Part shown: piece by piece, positions 17,501-25,308 of the stretch | How positions within the stretch are numbered: the first letter of the stretch is position 1 | How the letters are laid out: the number at the start of each line of letters is the position of its first letter | Assembly (NCBI GenBank): GCA_027577415.1 | Contig: JANBQS010000155.1 | Span: 1-25,308, forward strand | Reading direction: 5' to 3' | From: Coemansia sp. RSA 922 | Taxonomy: Eukaryota; Kickxellomycota; Kickxellomycetes; Kickxellales; Kickxellaceae | Length of the DNA stretch: 25,308 bases | The notes under the pieces: model-generated | Database searches by the model: none | What the model was told of the DNA's origin: nothing | Seen by the model: the letters and a program-made list of their open reading frames with translations, nothing else | Program-made: the position numbers and the translations under genes

Positions 17501-18579
17501 GTCTCAAACAAGTACTTCATGTGCGTAAGCAGCAGTGCATCAGACAAGATGGCAGCGCTATACTGTGGCGTCGCTGGCAAATTGGCCTCGTCGCTCTCGG
17601 CCTCCTTTGCGTTGCTGATATAGCTCGGACGCACGTAATTACGCTCAGGACTCAACCGCCTCAGTGGCAGCGTGTCGTGGGCAATACTAGGCAGAATACG
17701 AACAGTGCAGCCAAGCTTACCCAAATGCTTGACTCCACTCTTAGGCCGCAATACTACAATAGGCAGACGCGTATCGCTGCGCAGGCAGCTAAACTCTACG
17801 TCAAACAGCTCGCTGATCGCCGAGTGCTGCTGCAGACCGATAAGCAGAACGGCCACGTAAAAGGCGCGCTTGTAAAAGTACCTAAAGTTTAGGTAGTCCC
17901 GCTCCTGGAACAGCTCTGCGGGCATTTGCACAACAACATCGACGTTAAACCCGCTGTGAGATTGGGCCGCCATACCCAGCGGATAGCTGCCAACAATATT
18001 GACTATCTTGGGTGCCATAAACGCAAACGATATAGGCATACCTACGGCGGGAGCCGGATCGGGGAACGGGATCATAGCCAGCTTGCCGCTGGCCTTGCTC
18101 TGCTTGCGCACATAGTTGGAGGCCGAATCCGTCGACATCTCTTTGACGTCACCTAGCGAAGTCAATACGTCACGGATCTGCTTTAGCGCTGCGTCCAGTC
18201 CACGAGTGGGCTTTGTGTTTGCCGCCACTGATGTCTCGCTGAGAAGCTCGTCGACCTGTAGCTTGAACAGATTGGACTTGAATAGCAGCGACGTTTCGTT
18301 CAACGCCATGATCTCTGCGTTTGTTGGCTTGGCTCCCGGGTGCCCCTTTTTGTGCTCGTCAGTCTTGGTTGTGTTCTCGCTGCTGGCATTCTCGCCTGCC
18401 AGCATGGGTTCTGCCATTTCCTCGTCATCGTTATCGTCGATCTGGCTGTCGTCGCTGTCGGAGGCCATGTCGATGTCACTCGCCTCGTCTGCTCCAACTT
18501 GAGCTACGGACTTTGGCTTTGGTTTCGCAGCCTCAGCGGCTCTAGGCTTGCGCTTTGTCATACTTCCGCCTGTTGCCAT
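14593..18579 (-). CDS. UTP22: U3 snoRNP protein UTP22 / NOL6 (Nrap family)
   Basis: 1328 aa, one exon, ATG at 18579. UTP22 is a nucleolar part of the UTP-C module of the small-subunit processome, needed for early 18S rRNA processing. The family (human NOL6 about 1146 aa, yeast about 1237 aa) has tandem inactive nucleotidyltransferase and PAP/OAS-like domains. Here an acidic Lys-rich N-terminus (1-90) precedes the first such domain: IVGSYPLGMAAQSHSGF (195-211) and VDVVVQMP (213-220). A second such segment follows near GGSSLTLGAHENMDYEG, then MTIRLLKRWLSRHMLLG (Nrap domain 5). The conserved end is DPVALYVRDLVNVYGDSML and FNDVYGGHIIAGLW near residues 1229-1262. The reading frame is intact over the whole length. 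It is convergent with RCC1 and tandem with the upstream G-beta gene on the same strand. Confidence 0.95.
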   Translation of the reverse strand: MATGGSMTKRKPRAAEAAKPKPKSVAQVGADEASDIDMASDSDDSQIDDNDDEEMAEPMLAGENASSENTTKTDEHKKGHPGAKPTNAEIMALNETSLLFKSNLFKLQVDELLSETSVAANTKPTRGLDAALKQIRDVLTSLGDVKEMSTDSASNYVRKQSKASGKLAMIPFPDPAPAVGMPISFAFMAPKIVNIVGSYPLGMAAQSHSGFNVDVVVQMPAELFQERDYLNFRYFYKRAFYVAVLLIGLQQHSAISELFDVEFSCLRSDTRLPIVVLRPKSGVKHLGKLGCTVRILPSIAHDTLPLRRLSPERNYVRPSYISNAKEAESDEANLPATPQYSAAILSDALLLTHMKYLFETTEMCPEFPRAATLLRIWIGQRTAAGRKLGSHKLAGSQRLNGFVLTMLLAWLLRCAHSGSSSGPKLSGTMSAYQLFKGVIEFLAVHDFEEAPIQFGAEANMDAFGDNFGAVFVDPTDSLNLLSGVQEWELAELRMEARLTALDINHHVEDRFTRVFLSAALTDVSAKYDHVFRLEVDLSKFLSPKHGAELKPARRLAELEFGHPVAAVQNRIASFLSSALEKHTRLVAVHPCADACFEDGVKAMRRHVFFIGIVADAAEARRLVDLGPNPDAQPLEASRFRAYWGERAELRRFRDGAIRLATVWGAGEMSMEKRAGILPRMVAYLLRRHFSVRAVPEVMQSDDLYVVDNARPNNAKAFGLVTDPLAGSLFCMSTRIAAFTQTIDISADSADQISFEAAVSAFDEFQSEIKKLEDQMPLRVHTLHAVSPGLRYASLVPPKPLSMDQGGDDSFIEPLHVVVEFASSNKWPDDITALHKIKTAFLLRLGESYTALHPESRVELVNRFHGRGAADGLLTGGSSLTLGAHENMDYEGDNCIDIKHVASGLTFRLSMLCNREGELLAKKAADMKLAGLPAHAEAIEMAHRRWTRNHVWRPRHHRQILDLCQRHHPAVSMTIRLLKRWLSRHMLLGQAVGVPEELAELLASHVFTDVSGGLSEPATGYAGFVRCLRLLAEWKWSEDVFAVDFSADSREASDEDGVVANTLAQGIWISSGMPVSAAEMLQKAFADAKEHSKLKDSLRVATEHDPEATWWGTLSPVLTRRLRTLAKASLECIVSCLDTGSDLQLPQVFTTPLNDYDFIIKLHRDVVCRKYEQLPKSAFTTDCVVEAEDSDDDMLEQPEIFKNLLPTMRQSMPGKLPQSKRHANPFHHPGMVGFDPVALYVRDLVNVYGDSMLLFNDVYGGHIIAGLWNPAVTSKPVPFTANILANVLPAPEAKTASSRPMVKYNIEAVVEEMTRLGEGIVDSISVQRS

Positions 18580-18916
18580 TCTGACTAGATTAGTCTATAG
18601 TGTCGGGCCGGGCTGGATCCGATAAAGTTAAGAGCAAAAAGGATAGGGATAATGGACAATAAAGAAAGCAGCAGGAATACTTTTTTTCAAGCAGAAAAAA
18701 AATATCCATTTGCTCACTGCGTAATTTGATCTTGATTGATCGTGTACCTCTTATTTGCAGTCATGTCTTTTTGGGGGCTATCACGAATGCAGTTCTCGAT
18801 AGACATGGCAGTGTTCCAAATTGGGATATATTAGGAAGGAGAGAAGGCAGGCGAGCATACACACAAGCGGAAGAAAAAAAAAAACAAATAGGCTGGAAAG
18901 GAAAGAGCGATAGCAT
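18580..18916 (-). other. Spacer between G-beta (3' end) and UTP22 (5' end)
   Basis: 337 bp between the UTP22 start and the G-beta stop, both minus strand. It contains A- and T-rich runs (about 18679-18702 and 18868-18886) and must hold the G-beta 3' UTR and the UTP22 promoter. No gene is visible. Confidence 0.5.
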
Positions 18917-20054
18917 CTATGCCCAGATCTTGAGTAAGCTGTCCCAAGAGCCTGTCGCCAGAGCCATACCATCGCTAGAGACGCCGAGACAGCTGACCCG
19001 GTTGTCGTGGCTAGATAGCGTAGCAACCCTAGTTCCCTTTAGAACATCCCAGACATTGCAGTTAAAGTCGTCGTAGCCAGCAAACAGCAGGCGACCCGAG
19101 TACGAAAAGCCGACCGAAGTGATTCCGCACAAGATATTGTCATGCGTGTACTGATTGAGCTCGCGGTCGGCGCGTAGGTCGAATAGGCGGCACGATGCAT
19201 CGTCGGAGCCAGTGCCAAAGGCGTCGCCATTAGGGAAGAACTGCACGGCGTTGATATCAGATTCGTGGCCATTAAACGACTGCACGCAGCGGCCCGAGCG
19301 AATGTCCCAGACCTTTGCTGTAGCGTCGCAGGCGCCAGAGACAAAGATGCTCTTGTTGGGCGAGAGCGACAACGACATGACATCGCCAGTGTGGTCGTTG
19401 AACTCCATTATCTTGACGCCAGCATCGATATCCCAGAGCATGCACGACATGTCACCAGACGAAGTCAGGATTTGGCGGTCCGAGATGAATCGGCAGCAGC
19501 TCAGATAACCCGTGTGAGCAGAGAGCTCGCGTGCAACTTTGACAGCTCCCTCTTTTGTCTTTAGGTTGTAGATAGAGCATAGGTTGTCCAGCCCGCCACA
19601 CGCTACGTAGTTGCCTGACGGCGCGTAGGCGCATGTCATTACCCAAGAGGAGCGCAACGGGATTGCGTGGATTTTGTTTGTGCTAAATGCGTCCCACACA
19701 ATCAGCTTGCCGTCCTGCGACGCCGATACAAGGTGGCGCTCGTCTTCGGCCCAGTGCATGGCGTATATCTTCGCCAAATGGCCCTTTAGCGTCCGACGCA
19801 CCTTCATCGATACCTTGGGGAGCGCTGGCACCTTTTCTGCCGCACGCCTCACTATATATTAAAAAAAGTATGCTTAACAGGCGTAGCATGTGCATTTGTA
19901 TTAGTAACAAGCAAGCCAACCAAAAGAAACAGTGGCAAGCCAAGGATACTTTACGTGTAGAGTCGGCTAGCTTCTCCCTGGTCGACTTTATCCTCTCCTT
20001 TAGCAGCTCCGCCTCGCGCTTGGCGGCCTGTATTCTGTCGGCGATATCGCTCAT
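18917..20054 (-). CDS. GPB1: Heterotrimeric G-protein beta subunit, two exons
   Basis: Exons 20054-19955 and 19851-18917 give 344 aa, the usual G-beta length. The 103-nt intron has donor GTAAAG, a branch-like TACTAATAC and acceptor ATATAG; the split codon becomes CTG (Leu), giving ADSTLRRAAEKV, which fits the fungal family. The protein binds G-gamma and G-alpha at the plasma membrane and relays pheromone, nutrient or virulence signals. Residues 1-33 form the coiled coil that pairs with G-gamma. Seven WD40 blades follow from [16 protein letters not shown], with highly conserved runs [53 protein letters not shown] and [11 protein letters not shown], ending [11 protein letters not shown]. It is of the canonical conserved type, not the divergent Saccharomyces Ste4. 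No G-alpha or G-gamma gene is in the window. Confidence 0.96.
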
Positions 20055-20991
20055 GGCTGAGCTCGTTCGAACGGAAAAATGGGCTGAGCGGAGATGCAAT
20101 TAGGAATAGCACAAGACAAAAAAGAAGCACAAGGCTAAAGGGCAAGACAGCCAGATAACAACAGCGAGAGATGGGAAATGATAAAAGAAAAAAAAAGCAA
20201 GACGTGAGCAAAGAAGAGAGAGAGGCTGTAATTTCATGCATGAATGTGTTTGGGATGGATGAGGGGGGGTTTTGCTTGTCTTTTCTGCCAGCAAACTGTG
20301 TCGCGCGCCACCCATTTTCCCTTCATATATGTTGCTTGGCCCGTGGACAACTTGTCAATGGAGATGCTAAGCCACACGTGCGCTCCTTTGCCCAGCTGTG
20401 TCCACAGCGGCAATTAACTTTATTTTTAACCTCCTAAATGAACTTTTCCCTGAGAGGCACAGACTTCTAACGCACTTTCACTTGATGCTCTGTGATACTC
20501 TCAAAGGACCCGTGGACTGATGATGGCCACGTCTGTCAGTAAGCTCAGTCAACTTTTGTACAATTGCAGACGGGAAGAGGGGCCACCCGCACCCCTCCCC
20601 CAATATTGCCATTACAGGCATTGTGTACAGCAATAGGCACAAGACAATTGTAGCAACTATTAAGAGCAGCCACTGGTCCAACTTGTCAATCCAAACACAA
20701 CATGGCACCTATGGCGTCAAAGATATGCGACTTGCTTTGACATTCGCTTGATTTCCGCTCCAACCAACAACATTAGATGTCTTTAGCTCCAGCACCTTCA
20801 AATAAGCCCTGATATGGACCGCGAGACCATGTTAAAAATAGGGATAAAGTCTACTCGCTTGTGTCTTTATTTCGTTTGTGTGTGTCAGGGACATCGCAGT
20901 AGACAAGCGATAGGCGAGACGCTCTGCAATGTTTTTATTTTAAGCTTTAGACTACAAATAAAAGAAGTCGCCTAGATATTGGCTCGGCTCA
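20055..20991. other. Intergenic region upstream of G-beta
   Basis: 937 bp between the G-beta start and the next minus-strand gene. TTTATT at 20934-20939 is a minus-strand AATAAA for the Gln/Trp-rich gene. A 7-G run lies near 20262. A minus-strand frame at 20478-20708 could encode a membrane-spanning stretch (WLLLIVATIVLCLLLYTMPV), but it has no ATG and is preceded directly by a stop; no supported exon was found to join to it. The rest is probably the G-beta promoter and leader. Confidence 0.5.
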
Positions 20992-21714
20992 CTACCAATA
21001 CTGGTGTGGCGGCCACAGCGGCAAATGTCCTGGAGCACCAATATACTTGGGAGCGCTGTATGACTGCGGCAACAACTGCCAATATGGTGGCGCCTGGAGC
21101 ACCGTGGGTGGTACTTGCCAATAATGCTGCCATTGCCACATCGGCTGTCCTTGGAACGCCGCTGCCTGCCACTGAACAATTGGCTGTTGTTCCTGCTGCG
21201 AAAAAACCGTCGGTACTCCTGACCTGGGGGCTGATTGATGAACCATGTCTAGTTTCAGCAAATCAGTGACGACTTCATTCAGCGGTTTACCCAAGCTGAT
21301 CTGGCTGCGTATGTCGTTTGGCAAAACATCTGCGAGCCAGCGAATCGCCATTCGTTCGTCTACTCTGGCTTTACCAGGTGCTTCGCAGAAAGTCTCATAG
21401 TACTTGTATACAAAAGCCGAATAGGTTGGGAATGACGCTGGCTCTAGATTCAGTAGCTCCGCAGCTGCCCCACGCGATGTAATGGGCTTGCCATAGAATG
21501 GAGCAAATTGGTCCTTGAGTACTGGTGTGGTAGACGGCAAGTCACGGCTGCTAGGCTTCGGGCCAAGCATACTTTTGTCCTTACTGCGAGCTCTCTTGAT
21601 CTGTTCGTCGCGCTTCTGGCAATCACTAGAGTCAACCTTGCGCTTGTCTTGCGTCACTGGTGCTTCAACTTTCACGCTATTTGAGTTGGACATGCTCGTA
21701 TACTCTTGGTTCAT
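20992..21714 (-). CDS. Unrecognised Gln/Trp/Pro-rich protein with a weakly Gag-like helical core
   Basis: 240 aa from the ATG at 21714. The frame stays open to an ATG at 21810 (272 aa), but the extra N-terminus is unremarkable and contains a TATA-like run at about 21724-21733, so the shorter start is preferred; MSNSNS at 21693 is also possible. The N-terminus is basic and Lys/Arg-rich (about 16-45, KRKVDSSDCQKRDEQIKRAR), like a nuclear signal. The middle (about 65-160) is predicted helical: FPTYSAFVYKYYETF, then RWLADVLPNDIRSQISLGK and PLNEVVTDLLKLD. This order resembles LTR-retrotransposon Gag capsid regions. The C-terminal 75 residues are rich in Gln, Trp, Pro and Tyr (QPMWQWQHYWQV). No CCHC knuckle, protease, reverse transcriptase or terminal repeats are seen nearby. 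Function unknown; expression seems plausible because a poly(A) signal follows. Confidence 0.6.
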   Translation of the reverse strand: MNQEYTSMSNSNSVKVEAPVTQDKRKVDSSDCQKRDEQIKRARSKDKSMLGPKPSSRDLPSTTPVLKDQFAPFYGKPITSRGAAAELLNLEPASFPTYSAFVYKYYETFCEAPGKARVDERMAIRWLADVLPNDIRSQISLGKPLNEVVTDLLKLDMVHQSAPRSGVPTVFSQQEQQPIVQWQAAAFQGQPMWQWQHYWQVPPTVLQAPPYWQLLPQSYSAPKYIGAPGHLPLWPPHQYW

Positions 21715-21893
21715 AGCAGCTAGAGTATAAAATATTGTCGATGGGGATAAAAAAGTACTATGTAAAAAGCTCTTCTCTCCTAGCAGAACTTGGCTGTCGT
21801 TTTTAAACATGGCCGATGGTGCATGATAGCCATCACTTGGATTTCAGTTTAATAATCTAACGTTTGATAACACAACAGCGTAAAATAATCCTC

Positions 21894-23162
21894 TTAGAGC
21901 TTCGCTTGGCTTACCGCAGCATTGCGCTTGCGAGCGGCTAGTTTGGCGTTTTGCTCCTTTATTTCGAGTTGGGCGATCTGCCGCGTGTGCACTTCGTCTG
22001 GCCCATCGGCAATGCGCAATGTGCGCATACCAGCCCAGAACTCGGCTAGCGGTGTATCTTGACCGACACCGCCAGCGCCAAACATCTGGATCGCGCGATC
22101 CAGAATAGTCAGGACGGCACTGGGAACAACCACCTTGGCCATGGCGATTTCCTTCAGGGCGTTCTTTGCTCCAACCTTGTCAATCATATCTGCTGCGCGC
22201 AATACCAACATACGAGCTGATTCGAGCTCCATACGCGATTTGGCAATATAGTCCAGGACAACGCCATGTTCGACGATCTTGCGCCCAAATGTGACTCGAT
22301 TCTGCACACGGTCAACCATTAGCTCTACGGCGCGCTCAGCCATGCCCAATGACCGCATGCAATGGTGGATACGACCTGGACCCAGTCGGCCCTGGATCAC
22401 CTCGAATCCGCGACCCTCGCCCAAAATGAGGTTCTCTGCTGGCACCCAGACGTTGTCAAAAACAACCTCGCAGTGACCATGCGGGGCATCGTCGTAGCCA
22501 AATACCGTCAGTGGCCGCACTACCGTGACGCCTGGCGCATCGGCGGGCACGACGACTATCGACTGTTGTCCGTACTTGCTGGCAGTCAAATCAGTCTTAC
22601 CCATCGTAATAAACACTGCGCACTTTGGATGTCCAGCACCCGAAATCCACCACTTGCGCCCGTTGACTACGTAGCCCTCGCCCCGGCGCTCGATACGCGT
22701 GCAAATGTTTGTAGCATCCGACGACGCTACCGCTGGCTCGGTCATTGCGAACGCTGACCGGATCTGGCCGTTCATTAGCGGCTCGAGCCACTTTTTCTTT
22801 TGCGCTGCTGACCCGTACTTGGCAAACACCTCCATATTGCCAGTATCTGGTGCACTGCAGTTGCACGCCTCGGGAGCAATATTGGGCGAGTGGCCCATGA
22901 TCTCACATAGCACCGCATACTCGTAGTTGGTAAGTCCAGCTCCTTCCTTATACTCCTTGGTCAGAAACAAGTTCCACAAACCCAGTGCACGAGCACGCTT
23001 CTTTAGTCGCTCCATCACTAATGGCACTGTCTGCCAGCGCTGTGCTCCCTCACCTAGAGCTTTGCGATACTCGGACTCGGCAGGGATACACTCGTTGTGG
23101 ACAAAATCTGTGAGGAGCTGCTTGAGCTCCTCGACACGAGGTGACAACTGAACAAGTGACAT
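21894..23162 (-). CDS. Acyl-CoA dehydrogenase, ACAD10/11 type, with C-terminal AKL
   Basis: 422 aa, one exon, ATG at 23162. FAD enzyme that introduces the 2,3 double bond into acyl-CoA. Features in order: N-terminal helical domain (1-130); AFAMTEPAVASSDATN (137-152), the FAD/substrate signature; the middle beta domain with NGRKWWISGAGHPKCAVF (167-184); and the C-terminal helical domain with GPGRIHHCMRSLGMAERAVE (261-280), characteristic of the ACAD10/11 branch. RIADGPDEVH (383-392) stands where classic ACADs have YEGT; the residue aligned with the catalytic Glu would be Asp386. There is no kinase-like domain as in human ACAD10/11, and no clear mitochondrial presequence. The end, QAKL, fits a type 1 peroxisomal signal, so a peroxisomal location is likely by inference. 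It lies 399 bp from the eS1 stop. Confidence 0.92.
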   Translation of the reverse strand: MSLVQLSPRVEELKQLLTDFVHNECIPAESEYRKALGEGAQRWQTVPLVMERLKKRARALGLWNLFLTKEYKEGAGLTNYEYAVLCEIMGHSPNIAPEACNCSAPDTGNMEVFAKYGSAAQKKKWLEPLMNGQIRSAFAMTEPAVASSDATNICTRIERRGEGYVVNGRKWWISGAGHPKCAVFITMGKTDLTASKYGQQSIVVVPADAPGVTVVRPLTVFGYDDAPHGHCEVVFDNVWVPAENLILGEGRGFEVIQGRLGPGRIHHCMRSLGMAERAVELMVDRVQNRVTFGRKIVEHGVVLDYIAKSRMELESARMLVLRAADMIDKVGAKNALKEIAMAKVVVPSAVLTILDRAIQMFGAGGVGQDTPLAEFWAGMRTLRIADGPDEVHTRQIAQLEIKEQNAKLAARKRNAAVSQAKL

Positions 23163-23561
23163 GGTTGGTTTTTAGATATATCGCGATGGAAGGGCGCAAA
23201 GTAGTCAAGTGGGAAAGATAAGGTGGAGGAGTAAAGACAAGATAGGGAGGCGCATTTCTTATACGGCGGCTAGCACTCCCCTCTTCCGCCCGCAATGTCA
23301 GTGTCCTCGTGCTAGTAGCAAAAGCAGATAATCGCACATGCACATACATCAAGCGCGGCTTTCCGAAGCACCTCGGTCAAGGAGCATTGCGATGCTCCGT
23401 GCGTCCGTGCTATTCCAAAGTCGAGGAGAAAATATGGTCCAAATGCAAAAAGACTATTTTGCAAATTGAAGACTGGGAATTTAAACAGAGTCATTTTTTG
23501 TTAAAAGACGACAGGTGCCCAGGTATAGAATTTGCGATAAATAAGACTAAGATGGAACTGC
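23163..23561 (-). other. Spacer between eS1 (3' end) and the acyl-CoA dehydrogenase (5' end)
   Basis: 399 bp holding the eS1 3' UTR and the dehydrogenase promoter. A perfect 7-bp hairpin GGAGCAT-TGCG-ATGCTCC sits at 23381-23398. No gene or known RNA is recognised. Confidence 0.5.
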
Positions 23562-24610
23562 TTAGACCTCGGCCTGGATCTCGGGCTCCTTGAAGTCGCT
23601 CTTGATCTTGCTGCCGGCGTCCTCGAGGCTACCGTGGCTCTCCATGAGCTTCTGGCTGTCGACACGAGGGAACTTGACGACCTTGCACTTGTGGACAAAG
23701 ACGTTCTGCAGAGGGTAGATACCCTGGCAGGCCTTCTCAATCTCGAGGCCGATGGCTTCGGGGATGAACTTCTCCACGAGGTTCTTGATGCTTCCCTCGG
23801 AGGCAACACGGGTCATAATCTCAAACATCTTCTTGCGGATGGCGGTGAGCTGAGCGGTCTGAGCATAGGTGGTCTTCTTCACCTGGTTCTGGCGGCGCTT
23901 GGTGAAGCCAATGGCGAACAGGCGGACCAAGTAACCGTCGGTGGTCTTGACGTCAACGTGCGCCTCGACCAGAGACTGCCACTTCTTCACGAGCGAGCGC
24001 AGCTTGTCGGTGGTGATGCTCATGCTGTGGAAGCTGGTAAGGCAGTTACGGCCAACAACCTCATCAACACGCAGCTTGAACTTGCGGTACGACAGCTCCT
24101 CGTTCTGGTTCAGGTCGCCGAGCGAAGCCTCCACAACACGGCCCTTCAAAAAGTCGACCGAGTTCTTGGTACCCTGAGTGCGGTTGACAAGGGTCTTGCC
24201 AATAACACGGCTGGTGAAAACGGTGGGCGCGCGGATATCGTACCACTCCTTGCGCGAGAAAGGATCGACGCTAAAACAGTTTGAAATCGTTGTGAATTAC
24301 AAATCGTGTTAGTGAGAATGCGACAATAGCAAATTGACTATTTTGACATTCGAATTTACAAAACATTTCAAATTGAATTGGCACATTTAGATACTTACAT
24401 CTTCTTCTTGAGGCCCTTCTTGCCTTTGGAAAGGCGCCTACATGTTTAAAAAAAACACAGATACAAATATCCAGATGGATACGTGCTTTAGTATATATTT
24501 CGTTGGATGCGATGATGGATTCCACAATGACAGAATGGATACGCTGATCGGGGAGACGCCGGCCGACTATCGATAGTAACTGACGCTTACTTATTTTTAC
24601 CCACGGCCAT
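23562..24610 (-). CDS. RPS1: Small-subunit ribosomal protein eS1 (Rps1/S3a), three exons
   Basis: Exons 24610-24591 (20 nt), 24437-24399 (39 nt) and 24270-23562 give 255 aa, equal to the yeast protein. Introns: 153 nt (donor GTAAGC, acceptor TGTAG) and 128 nt (donor GTAAGT, branch CACTAACAC, acceptor TTTTAG). The joined start reads [19 protein letters not shown], then [19 protein letters not shown], as in other fungi. Further conserved runs are [38 protein letters not shown] and [18 protein letters not shown]. eS1 lies at the mRNA exit region of the 40S subunit. Two introns close to the start codon are typical of fungal ribosomal-protein genes. Codons are strongly biased, as expected for a highly expressed gene. 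No snoRNA box pair was seen in either intron. Confidence 0.96.
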
Positions 24611-24915
24611 TATGAAAGCTTCAAAATTTATGAGTTTTTAGAGGGTGTAAAGCAAAGGAGGAATCTGCAAGCTGCTATTAACCGCGTTGCCCACAAATGG
24701 CCGTTGATTAGCAGCAGGCTTTTTGGAATGTGATCACCACATCCATGATTAAGATCAAGAGGGAACATTGAGAATCGAGTTTTCGTGCACAAGATTTGCC
24801 TTTTGTCTCGCTAAAAGCCAATTCTCTTGTCTGCTTCACATTTTTTTTTTTTAATCAACGAGTATTCTTTGCCTTGTCTGTGAGAGTCGTGCGTGACAGC
24901 ATATTGATCAGAAAC

Positions 24916-25308
24916 ATCGATAATGTGGATAATGACTTTAACTTGCTCCCTGCGCCAGAAGACATGGTCGAGCTATTCGAGCACAACCCCGAATGAGTAG
25001 CTGTAAACACACCATCGCCAATTATAGTCAACCTCTTAGGCGCGCATCCACTGTGGGGCCATTGTTTGTAGAATGCGGCCAAGGTGTTTGCCAACTACCT
25101 TGACGAGTGCAAACACGTTGTGCAAGGAAAATCCGTACTGGAGCTAGGCGCTGCCAGTGCACTTCCCTCGCTCGTGTCTGCATGCAATGGAGCCTGTCAA
25201 GTAGTCATCACTGATTACTCTGACCATGATATTGTTGATAACATTTGGAAGGACGCAGACGCCAACGTACCTGCCGATGGAATCGCCAACATAAAAACAC
25301 AGCACACA
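24916..25308 (+). pseudogene. EFM7: Broken EFM7/NNT1-like protein methyltransferase, cut by the window end
   Basis: One plus-strand frame encodes the start of an EFM7/NNT1-type SAM-dependent methyltransferase (in yeast Efm7 modifies the N-terminus of eEF1A). Read through, it gives LLPAPEDMVELFEHNPE, stop, VAVNTPSPIIVNLLGAHPLWGHCL, stop, NAAKVFANYLDE, then the SAM motif KSVLELGAASALPSL and VVITDYSDHDIVDN. The first stop is TGA at 24994-24996. The second, TAG at 25069-25071, replaces the conserved Trp of the family's GHxLWNA motif, so a TGG-to-TAG change is likely. No in-frame ATG precedes LLPAPED; ATC at 24916 is a possible lost start. Downstream of 25072 the frame is open to the window edge, so the decay looks recent, unless these are sequencing errors. 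The rest of the gene lies outside the window. Confidence 0.7.

Noticed and set aside
18143..18150. Perfect CRE TGACGTCA inside UTP22
   Set aside because: It lies in conserved coding sequence (a GDVK stretch); a regulatory role is not indicated.
20060..20075. GTTCGAAC resembling a tRNA B box
   Set aside because: No acceptor, D or anticodon stem can be drawn around it. No tRNA was found anywhere in the window.
20478..20708. Minus-strand frame with a hydrophobic segment (WLLLIVATIVLCLLLYTMPV)
   Set aside because: It has no ATG, a stop lies directly before it, and no splice pair upstream joined a start codon in frame.
24438..24590. Possible snoRNA in eS1 intron 1 (ATGATGG and CTGA on the plus strand)
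   Set aside because: The boxes are on the antisense strand, the C box is imperfect and there is no terminal stem.

Overview
This window is nuclear DNA from a fungus. Fungal-type genes (a Vac7-like vacuolar protein, an Atf1-type bZIP factor, a Ser/Thr mucin, an RCC1-repeat protein) sit beside general eukaryotic ones (UTP22/NOL6, IST1, G-protein beta, eS1). Introns are few and short, with donors such as GTAAGT/GTAAGC/GTAAAG, branch-like CTAAC/CTAAT and TAG/CAG acceptors. TAA, TGA and TAG all end genes here, so the code is standard. Gene density and intron scarcity fit an early-diverging filamentous fungus (Kickxellomycotina-like), but that placement is inference.

Layout. 295-2298 (+): aldose 1-epimerase, then a small Ser/Thr-rich putative GPI protein. 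2416-7200 (-): an Atf1/AtfA-type bZIP factor with an upstream exon, then a Vac7-like single-pass protein. 7201-8720: the largest non-coding stretch, a divergent promoter region. 8721-14527 (+): a secreted repeat-built Ser/Thr/Pro mucin, acyl-protein thioesterase, IST1 and an RCC1-repeat protein, packed with about 110 bp between genes. 14593-24610 (-): UTP22, G-protein beta, an unrecognised Gln/Trp-rich protein with a weakly Gag-like core, an ACAD10/11-type acyl-CoA dehydrogenase ending in AKL, and ribosomal protein eS1. 24916-end (+): an EFM7/NNT1-type methyltransferase broken by two in-frame stops and cut by the window edge.

Four gene models need splicing. The bZIP gene has a 40-nt first exon and a 594-nt intron; the thioesterase a 64-nt intron that otherwise reads as a false membrane segment; G-beta a 103-nt intron; eS1 introns of 153 and 128 nt. 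In every case the reading frame closes exactly at the proposed splice sites.

Most genes are housekeeping and share no single pathway. Some themes recur: vacuole and endosome membranes (VAC7, IST1), signalling and lipid modification (G-beta, thioesterase, Atf1), ribosome biogenesis and translation (UTP22, eS1, the broken EFM7-like gene) and cell surface (GPI protein, mucin). The points most worth a second look are a cluster of ATGACGT sites upstream of the Atf1-type gene, which suggests autoregulation; the modular mucin with five CEEC modules; the broken methyltransferase; and the Gag-like orphan.
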